In this document: piece by piece, positions 7,624 to 14,565 of the stretch
Position numbering within the stretch: the first letter of the stretch is position 1
Layout of the letters: the number at the start of each line of letters is the position of its first letter
Assembly (NCBI GenBank): GCA_016198805.1
Contig: JACQHU010000045.1
Span: 1 to 40,379 of the forward strand
Direction: 5' to 3'
DNA length: 40,379 nucleotides
Origin: Armatimonadota bacterium
GTDB taxonomy: Bacteria > Sysuimicrobiota > Sysuimicrobiia > Sysuimicrobiales > Humicultoraceae
The notes under the pieces: generated by a model
What the model was told of the DNA's origin: nothing
The model's input: only the letters and a program-made list of their open reading frames with translations
Database searches by the model: none
Translations under genes and position numbers: made by a program

Positions 7624-8777
7624 CTCGCCACGCGTGATACCAGTGCGGCCTCCGCCCGGGCCCAGGCGTCCGCCGCACGCACCGCCTCGAGCGTGGCGGC
7701 GGGCTGCGTCTGGTGTCGCCCCAGCACCACGCGCACGACCTCGGCGATCTCGGGAAACCGGATCGCTCCTTCGAGAAACCGTCCCACGGCGACCTCGTTG
7801 GCGGCATTGAGCACGGCCGGAGCCGTGCCGCCGCGCCTCAAGGCGTCACGCGCCAACCCCAACGCCGGGAACCGCTCGGGCTCCGGTTGTTCAAACGTCA
7901 GCGTGAGCCGTCCCCATTCCACGGGCTGGACCAGCCCCGGCCGGCGATGCGGACCGGTGAGCGCAAACTGAATCGGCCCCCGCATGTCGGGCCGGGCCGC
8001 CTGCGCGATGACCGAGCCGTCGACGAACTCCACCATGGAATGGATCACGCTCTGCGGGTGAATGACGACCTCGATCTGCTCGGGTGCCACGCCGAAGAGC
8101 CAGTGCGCCTCGATGACCTCCAGGCCCTTGTTCATCAGGGTCGCCGAGTCGATGGTAACTTTCGGCCCCATATTCCACACAGGATGTGCCAGCGCCTCTT
8201 GCACCGTCACATCGGCCAGTTGTGTCAGCGGCCGCCGCAGGAATGGTCCCCCCGACGCCGTCAGGATCAGGCGCCGGATGGCCGTCCGGTCCTGACCGAG
8301 CAGACACTGGTAGATGGCCGAGTGCTCGCTGTCCACGGGGATCAGGCGCGCACCGGATCGCTCACACACCGTGCGCACGAGCGGCCCGCCGGCCACCAGC
8401 GTCTCTTTGTTGGCCAGCGCCACGTCCCTGCCGGCCTCCAGCGCGGCGAGCGTGGGGCGCAGGCCGGCTGCGCCGACGATCGCGACGAGCACCAGATCGG
8501 CATCCGGCATCGCCGCGAGTTCGGTGGACGCCTCAGGGCCAACACGCAGCGAGACTCCCTCCGGCAGGTCCGCCTGCAGCCGCGAGGCGGCCAGAGGATC
8601 CTCCACGGCGACGGCCTGCGGCCTCCAGCGCCGCACCTGCTCCAGCAGCAGGTGGTGGCGGGCCCGGGCCGCGAGTCCGACGATCGCCACATCGCCCAGT
8701 GCCTCAGCCACCTCCAGCGTCGCGCGGCCGATACTTCCGGTCGATCCCAGCACGACCAGCCGTCTCAGGGCAGCCAT
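7620..8777 (-). CDS. dxr: 1-deoxy-D-xylulose 5-phosphate reductoisomerase (Dxr/IspC)
   Basis: A 385-residue enzyme for the first committed MEP-pathway step (DXP to MEP, NADPH and divalent metal). Visible motifs are the NADPH-binding VVLGSTGSIG at the N-terminus, LANKETLVAGG, the metal and substrate motif VDSEHSAIYQCL, SGGPF, and the NMGPKVTIDSATLMNKGLEVIEAHWLF block. The frame stays open upstream, but family length and the GSTGSIG motif fix the start at the ATG at 8777, which overlaps the end of cdsA by 13 bp. It feeds the same isoprenoid pathway as ispG and, through farnesyl-PP, uppS in this operon. Confidence 0.97.
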   Translation of the reverse strand: MAALRRLVVLGSTGSIGRATLEVAEALGDVAIVGLAARARHHLLLEQVRRWRPQAVAVEDPLAASRLQADLPEGVSLRVGPEASTELAAMPDADLVLVAIVGAAGLRPTLAALEAGRDVALANKETLVAGGPLVRTVCERSGARLIPVDSEHSAIYQCLLGQDRTAIRRLILTASGGPFLRRPLTQLADVTVQEALAHPVWNMGPKVTIDSATLMNKGLEVIEAHWLFGVAPEQIEVVIHPQSVIHSMVEFVDGSVIAQAARPDMRGPIQFALTGPHRRPGLVQPVEWGRLTLTFEQPEPERFPALGLARDALRRGGTAPAVLNAANEVAVGRFLEGAIRFPEIAEVVRVVLGRHQTQPAATLEAVRAADAWARAEAALVSRVAR

Positions 8778-9577
8778 CTCCACAGGTAGTACCCAACCGG
8801 CACGCCGAACAGGACCGCGTCGAACCGGTCCAGCACGCCGCCGTGGCCGGGCAGGATCGCGCCCGCGTCTTTCATGCCGGCGGCGCGCTTCATGGTCGAT
8901 TTCGACAGGTCGCCGATCACTCCCGCCGCAGCCACGCAGACGCCGATCACGCCGAAGGAGACCGCGGGCCACCCCAGGCGCGTGGCGATCACCACGGCCA
9001 CGACGACCGCCGCGGCGAGACCGCCGATGCACCCCTCCACGCTCTTGCCGGGACTGATCGCCGGCGCGAGTTTCTGACGTCCCCAGCGGGACCCGACGAA
9101 ATAGGCGGCGATGTCGTTGGCCCAGATGAGGCCCAGGACCGCCAGCGTCACGGCATACCCCGCATCCTCCCGGAGCAGCAGCAGGTGCGCGAACAGCGCG
9201 CCCACATAGAGCGCGCCCAGCGTATCCACCGCGGCACTGGCCGGCGCGCCCCCACGCCTGGACGAGGTCAGCGCGGCGCCGGCCGCTGCAATCACCAGGA
9301 CCGACGTCGCCACCCCGGCGTGCTCCCACCGGCCGGCATACGCCAGTAGCGGAAAGAGCAACGCACCTGCCGGCAGCAGCAGGGACGCCTGATAGCCCAC
9401 GGCCAGCGCGAGCCGCCGGAACTCCATGGCCCCGACGGCCGTGAGCAGGAGCACCACGGCGAGCAGTGCCGGGCCGCCGCGCACGACCGCAGCGATCAAC
9501 ACCGGCGCGCCGATGACAATGGTTGCGATCCGTGGCAGGAGCGACCGATCGCCCCACCGGCGGGGCCGGTCAACCAT
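8765..9577 (-). CDS. cdsA: Phosphatidate cytidylyltransferase (CDP-diglyceride synthase)
   Basis: A 270-residue polytopic membrane enzyme that makes CDP-diacylglycerol from phosphatidate and CTP, the entry point to phospholipids. The family signature is clear near the C-terminus: SKSTMKRAAGMKDAG followed by LPGHGGVLDRFD. About seven to eight hydrophobic segments are present. A longer reading from 9673 is possible but would overlap uppS by about 100 bp; the ATG at 9577 overlaps the uppS stop by only 8 bp and starts MVDRPRRWGDRSLLPRIATI, typical for CdsA. Downstream overlap with dxr implies coupled translation. Confidence 0.95.
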   Translation of the reverse strand: MVDRPRRWGDRSLLPRIATIVIGAPVLIAAVVRGGPALLAVVLLLTAVGAMEFRRLALAVGYQASLLLPAGALLFPLLAYAGRWEHAGVATSVLVIAAAGAALTSSRRGGAPASAAVDTLGALYVGALFAHLLLLREDAGYAVTLAVLGLIWANDIAAYFVGSRWGRQKLAPAISPGKSVEGCIGGLAAAVVVAVVIATRLGWPAVSFGVIGVCVAAAGVIGDLSKSTMKRAAGMKDAGAILPGHGGVLDRFDAVLFGVPVGYYLWRWLP

Positions 9578-10322
9578 CCGGCGTCCCGCCGAATCGCCGC
9601 TGGCGCCGCTGGTACTCGGCGACGGCTGTAAACAGGTGTTCCTGCTCGAAGTCGGGCCAGAAGACATCGGCAAAGTAGAGTTCGGCGTAGGCCGCCTGCC
9701 AGAGGAGGAAGTTGGAGAGACGCTGCTCGCGGCCCGTGCGGATCACCAGGTCAGGGTCAGGAAGATCGGCCGTGTAGAGCCCGGCCGCCACCGCTGCCTC
9801 GTCGATGGCCTCCAGCGAGCGCCGGCCCGCTGCGACCTCGGCGGCGATGCGGCGCGCGGCGCGCACGATCTCCGCCCGGCCGCCGTAGTTCAGCGCGATG
9901 TTGAGCACCATCGCCTGATTCTCACGTGTCAGCGTCTCCACCTGGGCAATCAGGCCGCGGATCTCGGGCGGCATGGCCTCGACATCACCGCAGACCCGCA
10001 GCCGGATCCCGGACCGGTGCAGTTCTTCGGCTTCCTGAATCAGCGACTCGTGGAGCAGGGCCATGAGGGCGTCGACCTCATCGGCCGGCCGACGCCAGTT
10101 CTCGGTGGAGAAGAGATAAAGCGTCAGGACCCGGATCCCCAGGCGCCGGCACCCCTCGATGGTCCGGCGGATGGCCTCGCGCCCCGCCCGATGCCCGGCC
10201 GACCGCGGCAGGCTGCGGGAAGCGGCCCACCGGCCGTTCCCATCCATAATAATGGCGACGTGCGCCGGCACACGGAGGCGGTCGATCGTCTCCAGGGTCG
10301 AGGCGCCCTGCGACTTAGCCAC
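9570..10322 (-). CDS. uppS: Undecaprenyl diphosphate synthase (cis-prenyltransferase)
   Basis: A 250-residue cytosolic or membrane-associated enzyme that extends farnesyl-PP with isopentenyl-PP to C55-PP, the lipid carrier for peptidoglycan. Motifs are IIMDGNGRWA with the catalytic Asp27, GHRAGREAIR, LYLFSTENWRRP, LNIALNYGGRAEI and the C-terminal DPDLVIRTGREQRLSNFLLWQAAYAELYF. I placed the start at the GTG at 10322, overlapping the PASTA gene's stop by 8 bp. This gives the family's usual length; a reading from 10382 would lie inside the upstream gene. An AAGG lies just upstream. Confidence 0.95.
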   Translation of the reverse strand: MAKSQGASTLETIDRLRVPAHVAIIMDGNGRWAASRSLPRSAGHRAGREAIRRTIEGCRRLGIRVLTLYLFSTENWRRPADEVDALMALLHESLIQEAEELHRSGIRLRVCGDVEAMPPEIRGLIAQVETLTRENQAMVLNIALNYGGRAEIVRAARRIAAEVAAGRRSLEAIDEAAVAAGLYTADLPDPDLVIRTGREQRLSNFLLWQAAYAELYFADVFWPDFEQEHLFTAVAEYQRRQRRFGGTPDG

Positions 10323-10533
10323 CCGGGGGCCTTGAGGCGGGGAGGTAGCGTTCGCGTGTGACCGCCAGGCGCACCAGACCATCGCTGGCGGCCCGCTGGC
10401 GCACGACCCGCAGCGGCCCGGCCAGGGTCACCGCGCGCGGGCTACGCGTCTCGGTCACCTCGATCTGATAGCCGGCCGCTTCCAGGGCCGCGCGGGCCTG
10501 CTCCAGGTCGCGTCCCAGGACGTCGGGGATCAC
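10315..10533 (-). CDS. Stand-alone single PASTA-domain mini-protein
   Basis: A 72-residue protein whose first 20 residues read IPDVLGRDLEQARAALEAAG, a close match to the start of a PASTA domain; the rest fits the remaining beta strands of one such domain. PASTA domains normally repeat at the extracellular end of PknB-type kinases and penicillin-binding proteins and bind muropeptides. This one has no signal peptide and no membrane helix, so as encoded it should stay in the cytosol. The GTG start is supported by a GGAGG 9 bases upstream, inside the end of frr. The next gene makes the peptidoglycan lipid carrier. The role is unknown; it could bind a cell-wall precursor or be a relic. Confidence 0.75.
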   Translation of the reverse strand: MIPDVLGRDLEQARAALEAAGYQIEVTETRSPRAVTLAGPLRVVRQRAASDGLVRLAVTRERYLPASRPPGG

Positions 10534-10535
10534 GC

Positions 10536-11093
10536 CTAGACCTCCAGGATCTCCTGCTCTTTGGCGTGGAGCAAACGGTCGAGGTGCGCGATCATCTCGT
10601 CGGTCAGGTGCTGCAGGCGCTCCTGGGCTCGCCGGGACTCGTCCTCGGAGATCTCCCCCGCCTCCTCCAGTTCCTCGAGCATCTCCTTGGCTTCCCGCCG
10701 GATGTTGCGGATCGCCACGCGGCCTTCCTCGGCGTGCCGGCGGGCGATCTTGACCAGGTCACGACGCCGCTCCTCGGTCAGCGGCGGGATCGGCAGGCGA
10801 ATCACGACGCCGTCGCTACTGGGCACGAGCCCCAGGTCGCTCTTCAGAAGGGCCCGCTCGATGTCCTTCGCCATGCTCTTGTCCCACGGCTGGACCACCA
10901 GCAGCCGGGGCTCAGGCACGGTGATCGTCGCCAGCTGGTTGATGGGCGTCGGCGTATCGTAGTAGTCGACCCGGACGTGGTCCAGCAGCGCCGGACTCGC
11001 CCGTCCGGTGCGCAGGCTGGCAAACTCGCGCCGCGTGGCCTCGATGGCCTTCTGCATGCGCGTCTTGGCATCGGCCAGGACCTCGTCGGTCAC
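10536..11093 (-). CDS. frr: Ribosome recycling factor
   Basis: A 185-residue protein, exactly the usual RRF length. It splits post-termination ribosomes together with EF-G. Conserved segments include FASLRTGRASPALLDHVRVDYY, PTPINQLATI, LLVVQPWDKS and VVIRLPIPPLTEERRRDLVK, then the long C-terminal helices ending KEQEILEV. The start is the GTG at 11093, which overlaps the pyrH stop (GTGA); a longer reading from 11204 would have a non-homologous, Arg-rich N-terminus inside pyrH. Confidence 0.97.
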   Translation of the reverse strand: MTDEVLADAKTRMQKAIEATRREFASLRTGRASPALLDHVRVDYYDTPTPINQLATITVPEPRLLVVQPWDKSMAKDIERALLKSDLGLVPSSDGVVIRLPIPPLTEERRRDLVKIARRHAEEGRVAIRNIRREAKEMLEELEEAGEISEDESRRAQERLQHLTDEMIAHLDRLLHAKEQEILEV

Positions 11094-11842
11094 CGGCGTC
11101 CACTCCCTACCAGGGTCCCGATGGCCTCGCCGAGCACGGCGCGGGTGATATTGCCCGGCCGCGTCACATCGAATACGACGATGTCCATGTTGTTGTCCTT
11201 GCACAGGGCCGCCGCCGTAGTATCCATCACCCGCAGGTCTCGGTTGAGGATGTCCATGTAGTCCAGGTGGGTGAACATCACGGCGTCGGGGTGCTGGCGG
11301 GGATCCTTGTCGTACACCCCGTCCACCCCTTTCTTCGCCATCAGCAGGGCGTTGGCGCCGATCTCGATGGCCCGCAGCGCGGCCGCGGTGTCGGTGGTAA
11401 AGTACGGGCTGCCGGTTCCCCCCACGAAGATAGCCACCCGGCCCTTCTCCAGATGGCGGATCGCGCGCCGGCGGATGTACGGTTCCGCCACCTGATGCAT
11501 CTCGACGGCCGACATGACCCGCACGACCAGGCCGATGCGCTCCATGGCATCCATGAGCGCCAGGCCGTTGATGACGGTGGCCAGCATGCCCATGGTATGG
11601 CCGGTCACCTCATCGATGCCCAGGCGCCTGCTCAGATCCGAGCCGCGGACGATGTTGCCCCCGCCGACGACGATCGCCACCTGCACGCCCCGCGCGGTCA
11701 CGTCGCGGACCTCGGTGGCCACCAGCTGGAGCACGGCGGGATCGAGCCAGACGCCTCCGTGACCGGCAAGGGCTTCACCGCTGAGTTTGAGCAGGATGCG
11801 CTGATAGACCGGCGGCTGGCCGGATGCTGACGCGGCGTCCAT
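11090..11842 (-). CDS. pyrH: UMP kinase
   Basis: A 250-residue enzyme of the amino-acid-kinase fold that phosphorylates UMP to UDP with ATP. Seen are RILLKLSGEALAG near the N-terminus, the IVVGGGNIVRG block, DEVTGHTMGMLATVINGLAL, FVGGTGSPYFTTDTAAALRA and LMAKKGVDGVYDKDP. It functions as a hexamer in the family. The ATG has a strong GAGGAGG a few bases upstream. The position between tsf and frr is the classic bacterial order. Confidence 0.97.
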   Translation of the reverse strand: MDAASASGQPPVYQRILLKLSGEALAGHGGVWLDPAVLQLVATEVRDVTARGVQVAIVVGGGNIVRGSDLSRRLGIDEVTGHTMGMLATVINGLALMDAMERIGLVVRVMSAVEMHQVAEPYIRRRAIRHLEKGRVAIFVGGTGSPYFTTDTAAALRAIEIGANALLMAKKGVDGVYDKDPRQHPDAVMFTHLDYMDILNRDLRVMDTTAAALCKDNNMDIVVFDVTRPGNITRAVLGEAIGTLVGSGRR

Positions 11843-11857
11843 GGGACCTCCTCGCCG

Positions 11858-12433
11858 CTATTCGCCGAGTTTGAACCGCGTGAACCGTCTGACCTTGATG
11901 TGCTCCCCCGTCCGCGCTGCGGCGTCGGCGATCAGGTCGCCGACCCGCCGTCCCGCGTCGCGGATGTAGGGCTGGTCGAGCAACGTGACCTCCGCCAGCC
12001 ACTGCGCCAGCCGGGCATCGATCTCCTGCTCAGAGGCTCCGTCGGCCTCCCGCGCAATGGCGGCCCGCCGTTCGGTCATGACCTCGGCGGGGACGTCGTC
12101 CCGGGAGACAAACCGCGGCGCCGTGGCCGCGACCTGCATCGCCAGTTCCCGGGCCAGGATCTTGAACTCCTCGGTCCGCGCCACGAAGTCGGTCTCGCAG
12201 TTGAGTTCCACCAGCGCGCCGAGCCGGCCGCCCATATGGACATACGCCTCCACCGCGCCCTCGGACGCGGCGCGGTCGGCCCGCCTGGCGGCGGCGGCCA
12301 GCCCTTTGGCGCGGATAATGTCGGCCGCGCGCTCCAGGTTGCCGTCGGCTTCCTCCAGCGCCCGCCGGCAGTCCATTACCCCGGCGCCTGTGCGGGCGCG
12401 CAGCTCCTTGATCAGTTCTGTCGTGACAGCCAT
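11858..12433 (-). CDS. tsf: Elongation factor Ts (short form)
   Basis: A 191-residue nucleotide exchange factor for EF-Tu. The N-terminal UBA-like part reads ELIKELRARTGAGVMDCRRALEEADGN; the core has the Tsf signature NCETDFVAR followed by FKILARELAMQVAA. It is the short single-core version, similar in size to the Thermus and chloroplast-type proteins and about 90 residues shorter than E. coli EF-Ts. This is typical for several Terrabacteria lineages and does not look like a truncation. It lies 3 bp downstream of rpsB. Confidence 0.96.
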   Translation of the reverse strand: MAVTTELIKELRARTGAGVMDCRRALEEADGNLERAADIIRAKGLAAAARRADRAASEGAVEAYVHMGGRLGALVELNCETDFVARTEEFKILARELAMQVAATAPRFVSRDDVPAEVMTERRAAIAREADGASEQEIDARLAQWLAEVTLLDQPYIRDAGRRVGDLIADAAARTGEHIKVRRFTRFKLGE

Positions 12434-12436
12434 GCG

Positions 12437-13258
12437 TTACCCCAGTGCCTCCTCGGTCTCCATGCTGGCGCGCTCGAACTCGTGCTCGGCCACCGCGGGC
12501 GTGACCTCCGGCTCTTCCTCGCCTGCGGCCATCGCTGGGCGCGCGGCCTCCTCTTCCTGGACCTCGCGCTTCCGCCGCTCCTCCAGCCCTTCCAGGCAGG
12601 CGTTGGCCACCCGGTTGGTGATCAGGCGCACGGCGCGGATCGCGTCGTCGTTGCCCGGGATCGCATAGTCGACCTCGTCGGGGTCGCAGTTGGTGTCGAG
12701 AATGGCGATCACCGGGATCCCGAGCTTGCGCGCCTCGGCGACGGCGATGTGCTCTTTGCGCGTATCGACGACGTACACGCCGGCCGGGAGTCTGGTCATG
12801 CTCTTGATGCCGCCCAGGAACTTCTCCAGCCGGGCCGCCTCTTCGATCAGGCGGGCCTGCTCGCGCTTGGGCAGGACGTCCATCACCCCGCGGTGCTTCA
12901 TGTCCTCGATCTCGCGCAGCCGCTCCACGCGCCGGCGGATCGTCTGGAAGTTGGTCAGCATGCCGCCCAGCCACCGCTGGTTGACATAGGGCTGGCCGGC
13001 CCGCGTGGCCTCTTCCTGAATCGCGTCCTGAGCCTGCTTCTTGGTGCCGACAAACAGGATGTCACCGCTTGATGCCACCGCGTCCCGCACGAACCGGTAG
13101 GCTTCCTCGATCAACGGGACGCTTTTCTGCAGGTCGATGATGTGGATGCCGTTGCGTTCGGTGAAGATGAAGCGGGCCATCTTGGGGTTCCAGCGACGGG
13201 TCTGATGCCCGAAGTGGACCCCCGCCTCCAACAACTGCTTCATGGTCACGACTGGCAA
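12437..13258 (-). CDS. rpsB: 30S ribosomal protein S2
   Basis: A 273-residue S2 with the family opening VTMKQLLEAGVHFGHQTRRWNPKM, plus FIFTERNGIHIIDLQKS, PYVNQRWLGGMLTNFQTI and LDTNCDPDEVDYAIPGNDDAIRAV. The last about 40 residues are an acidic extension beyond the standard core. The start is a TTG at 13258: an AGAGGAGG sits 7 bases upstream of it and would be too far from the ATG at 13243, and family members begin with the same V-V-T/S-M-K sequence. It is the first gene of the rpsB-tsf-pyrH-frr-PASTA-uppS-cdsA-dxr-rseP-ispG unit, behind its own promoter and a long leader. Confidence 0.97.
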   Translation of the reverse strand: MPVVTMKQLLEAGVHFGHQTRRWNPKMARFIFTERNGIHIIDLQKSVPLIEEAYRFVRDAVASSGDILFVGTKKQAQDAIQEEATRAGQPYVNQRWLGGMLTNFQTIRRRVERLREIEDMKHRGVMDVLPKREQARLIEEAARLEKFLGGIKSMTRLPAGVYVVDTRKEHIAVAEARKLGIPVIAILDTNCDPDEVDYAIPGNDDAIRAVRLITNRVANACLEGLEERRKREVQEEEAARPAMAAGEEEPEVTPAVAEHEFERASMETEEALG

Positions 13259-13493
13259 CCGACTGCCTCCTCTGACATCCGGCGCCCACCGGATGCCTTA
13301 TGGTTTTCTGCCTCCGCTCCCCTCATTCCCGCGGGCCGGGCCGAGGCCTGCAGCAGGCACCCTCGGCGGGTCGGAGAGCGTGCGTGATAGGATCCGCGCG
13401 GTCCCGGGGCCCTCCGCACAGAAATCCCGCAAAATCGCGGAGGACTTTGCGGGCATCCTGCGTCCGGACGGCGCCGCACGCCGCGGCAAATCC
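13259..13493 (-). ncRNA. Long structured 5' leader of rpsB (candidate autoregulatory leader)
   Basis: The gap between xerC and rpsB is 296 bp, the longest in the window, and carries about 235 bases of predicted leader. Three hairpins are visible. CCCGCAAA (13426-13433) pairs with TTTGCGGG (13446-13453). CCGAGG/CCTCGG (13341-13346 and 13361-13366) encloses CCTG/CAGG. CATCCGG (13276-13282) pairs with CCGGATG (13289-13295) just before the AGAGGAGG ribosome site. S2 represses its own operon through a leader in E. coli; that this leader does the same is inference, and it matches no Rfam family that I can recognise. Confidence 0.4.
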
Positions 13494-13499
13494 TGCGGT

Positions 13500-13528
13500 A
13501 GTATAGCACCCCGACGACGAAAGGGAAA
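13500..13528 (-). promoter_or_regulatory. Promoter of the rpsB operon
   Basis: The minus strand shows an extended -10, TGC-TATACT (13508-13500), preceded by a 17-base spacer and a weak -35, TTTCCC (13528-13523). It lies just below the xerC stop codon and directly upstream of the leader. The TGC-TAT pattern recurs at the MAT and rplS promoters. Confidence 0.6.
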
Positions 13529-13554
13529 CCCTGCGACGCCTGCGCCGCCTGCGG

Positions 13555-14565
13555 CTACGCCCGAGGGTGGGCCTGCGCGTAGATCCGCTTCAGGTGCTCG
13601 CGCGACACGTGCGTATAGATCTGCGTGGTCTGAAGGCTGGCGTGCCCCAGCAGTTCCTGCACCACGCGCAGGTCGGCCCCGCCGTCGAGCAGGTGCGTGG
13701 CGAAGGTGTGGCGCAAGACGTGCGGGCTCGTGCGCTGCTGGACCGCGGCCGCGCGCACCCAGCGATCGACGATGAGCTGCACCGCCCGCGTCGAGAGCGG
13801 CCCGCCCCGGGCATTCAGGAACAGGGCGTCGGATCCCCGTCCGGTGGACCCGCGTGCCAGGCGCGGCCGCGCCTCGGCAAGATATCGGCGCAGGGCCCCC
13901 GACGCCTGGCTGCCGATCACGACCAGCCGGTCGCGCCCGCCCTTGCCGCGGACGTGGAGTTCGTCGCCGCGGACATCCGCAGCCGTCAGCCCGACCAGTT
14001 CGCCCACCCGCAGGCCCCCGGCGTAGAGGATTTCCAGGATGGCGCCATCGCGCAGGCCGGTCGGCTGGTCGACCGGCGGCGCCGCCAGCAGCGCCGCCAT
14101 GTCGTCGTGGGTCAGGGCCTGCGGCAGGCGTCGGCCGCGGCGGGGCGCGGAGACCAGGCGCAGCGGGCTGCCTTCCACGCGGCCCTCACGGCGCAGGAAC
14201 CGGTAGAAGGAGCGCAGGGCCGACAGCCGCCGCGCCATCGAGGTGCGCGCGTACCGGCGGTGCATCGCCGCCAGGTAGCGCCGGGCGACGGCCGGGGTGA
14301 CGCGGTCCCAGCCCCGAATGCCCTCGGACCGCAGAAACGCGTGGAACGCTTCGATATCGCGCCGGTACGCGGCGCGCGTGTGCGGCGAGGCTCCCTGCTC
14401 GGCCTCGAGGACGCGGAGGAAGGCGGCGAGGTCGGGGTCGGGCGCCTTCGCGACCGGCTGGCCGGCCGCGGGGCGCCGGCGTTGCGACCGGGTCAGCGCG
14501 CCGGCGCGGCCGCTGCCGCCGGTTCGGCCACCGGGAGCCGGTGGCCGCAGGCGTCGTTGGTGCAT
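13555..14565 (-). CDS. xerC: Tyrosine recombinase XerC/CodV
   Basis: A 336-residue site-specific recombinase of the phage-integrase family, expected to resolve chromosome dimers at dif. The N-terminal SAM-like core-binding domain runs from AFLRVLEAEQGASPHTRAAY to about residue 120. Catalytic residues visible are the Arg in LRVGELVGL, the Lys in RGKGGRDR, HVLRHTFATH (His-x-x-Arg), the His in LLGHASLQTT and the Tyr in QIYTHVS. The start is uncertain. The ATG at 14565 has GGGGAGGA 8 bases upstream but overlaps topA by about 70 bp; a start at the topA stop (a CTG near 14496) would give a more typical length of about 313. Location after topA matches Bacillus codV. Confidence 0.9.
   Translation of the reverse strand: MHQRRLRPPAPGGRTGGSGRAGALTRSQRRRPAAGQPVAKAPDPDLAAFLRVLEAEQGASPHTRAAYRRDIEAFHAFLRSEGIRGWDRVTPAVARRYLAAMHRRYARTSMARRLSALRSFYRFLRREGRVEGSPLRLVSAPRRGRRLPQALTHDDMAALLAAPPVDQPTGLRDGAILEILYAGGLRVGELVGLTAADVRGDELHVRGKGGRDRLVVIGSQASGALRRYLAEARPRLARGSTGRGSDALFLNARGGPLSTRAVQLIVDRWVRAAAVQQRTSPHVLRHTFATHLLDGGADLRVVQELLGHASLQTTQIYTHVSREHLKRIYAQAHPRA

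Noticed and set aside
9577..9673. Upstream extension of cdsA to 9673
   Set aside because: It would overlap uppS coding sequence by about 100 bp with Ser/Pro-rich residues not found in CdsA proteins.
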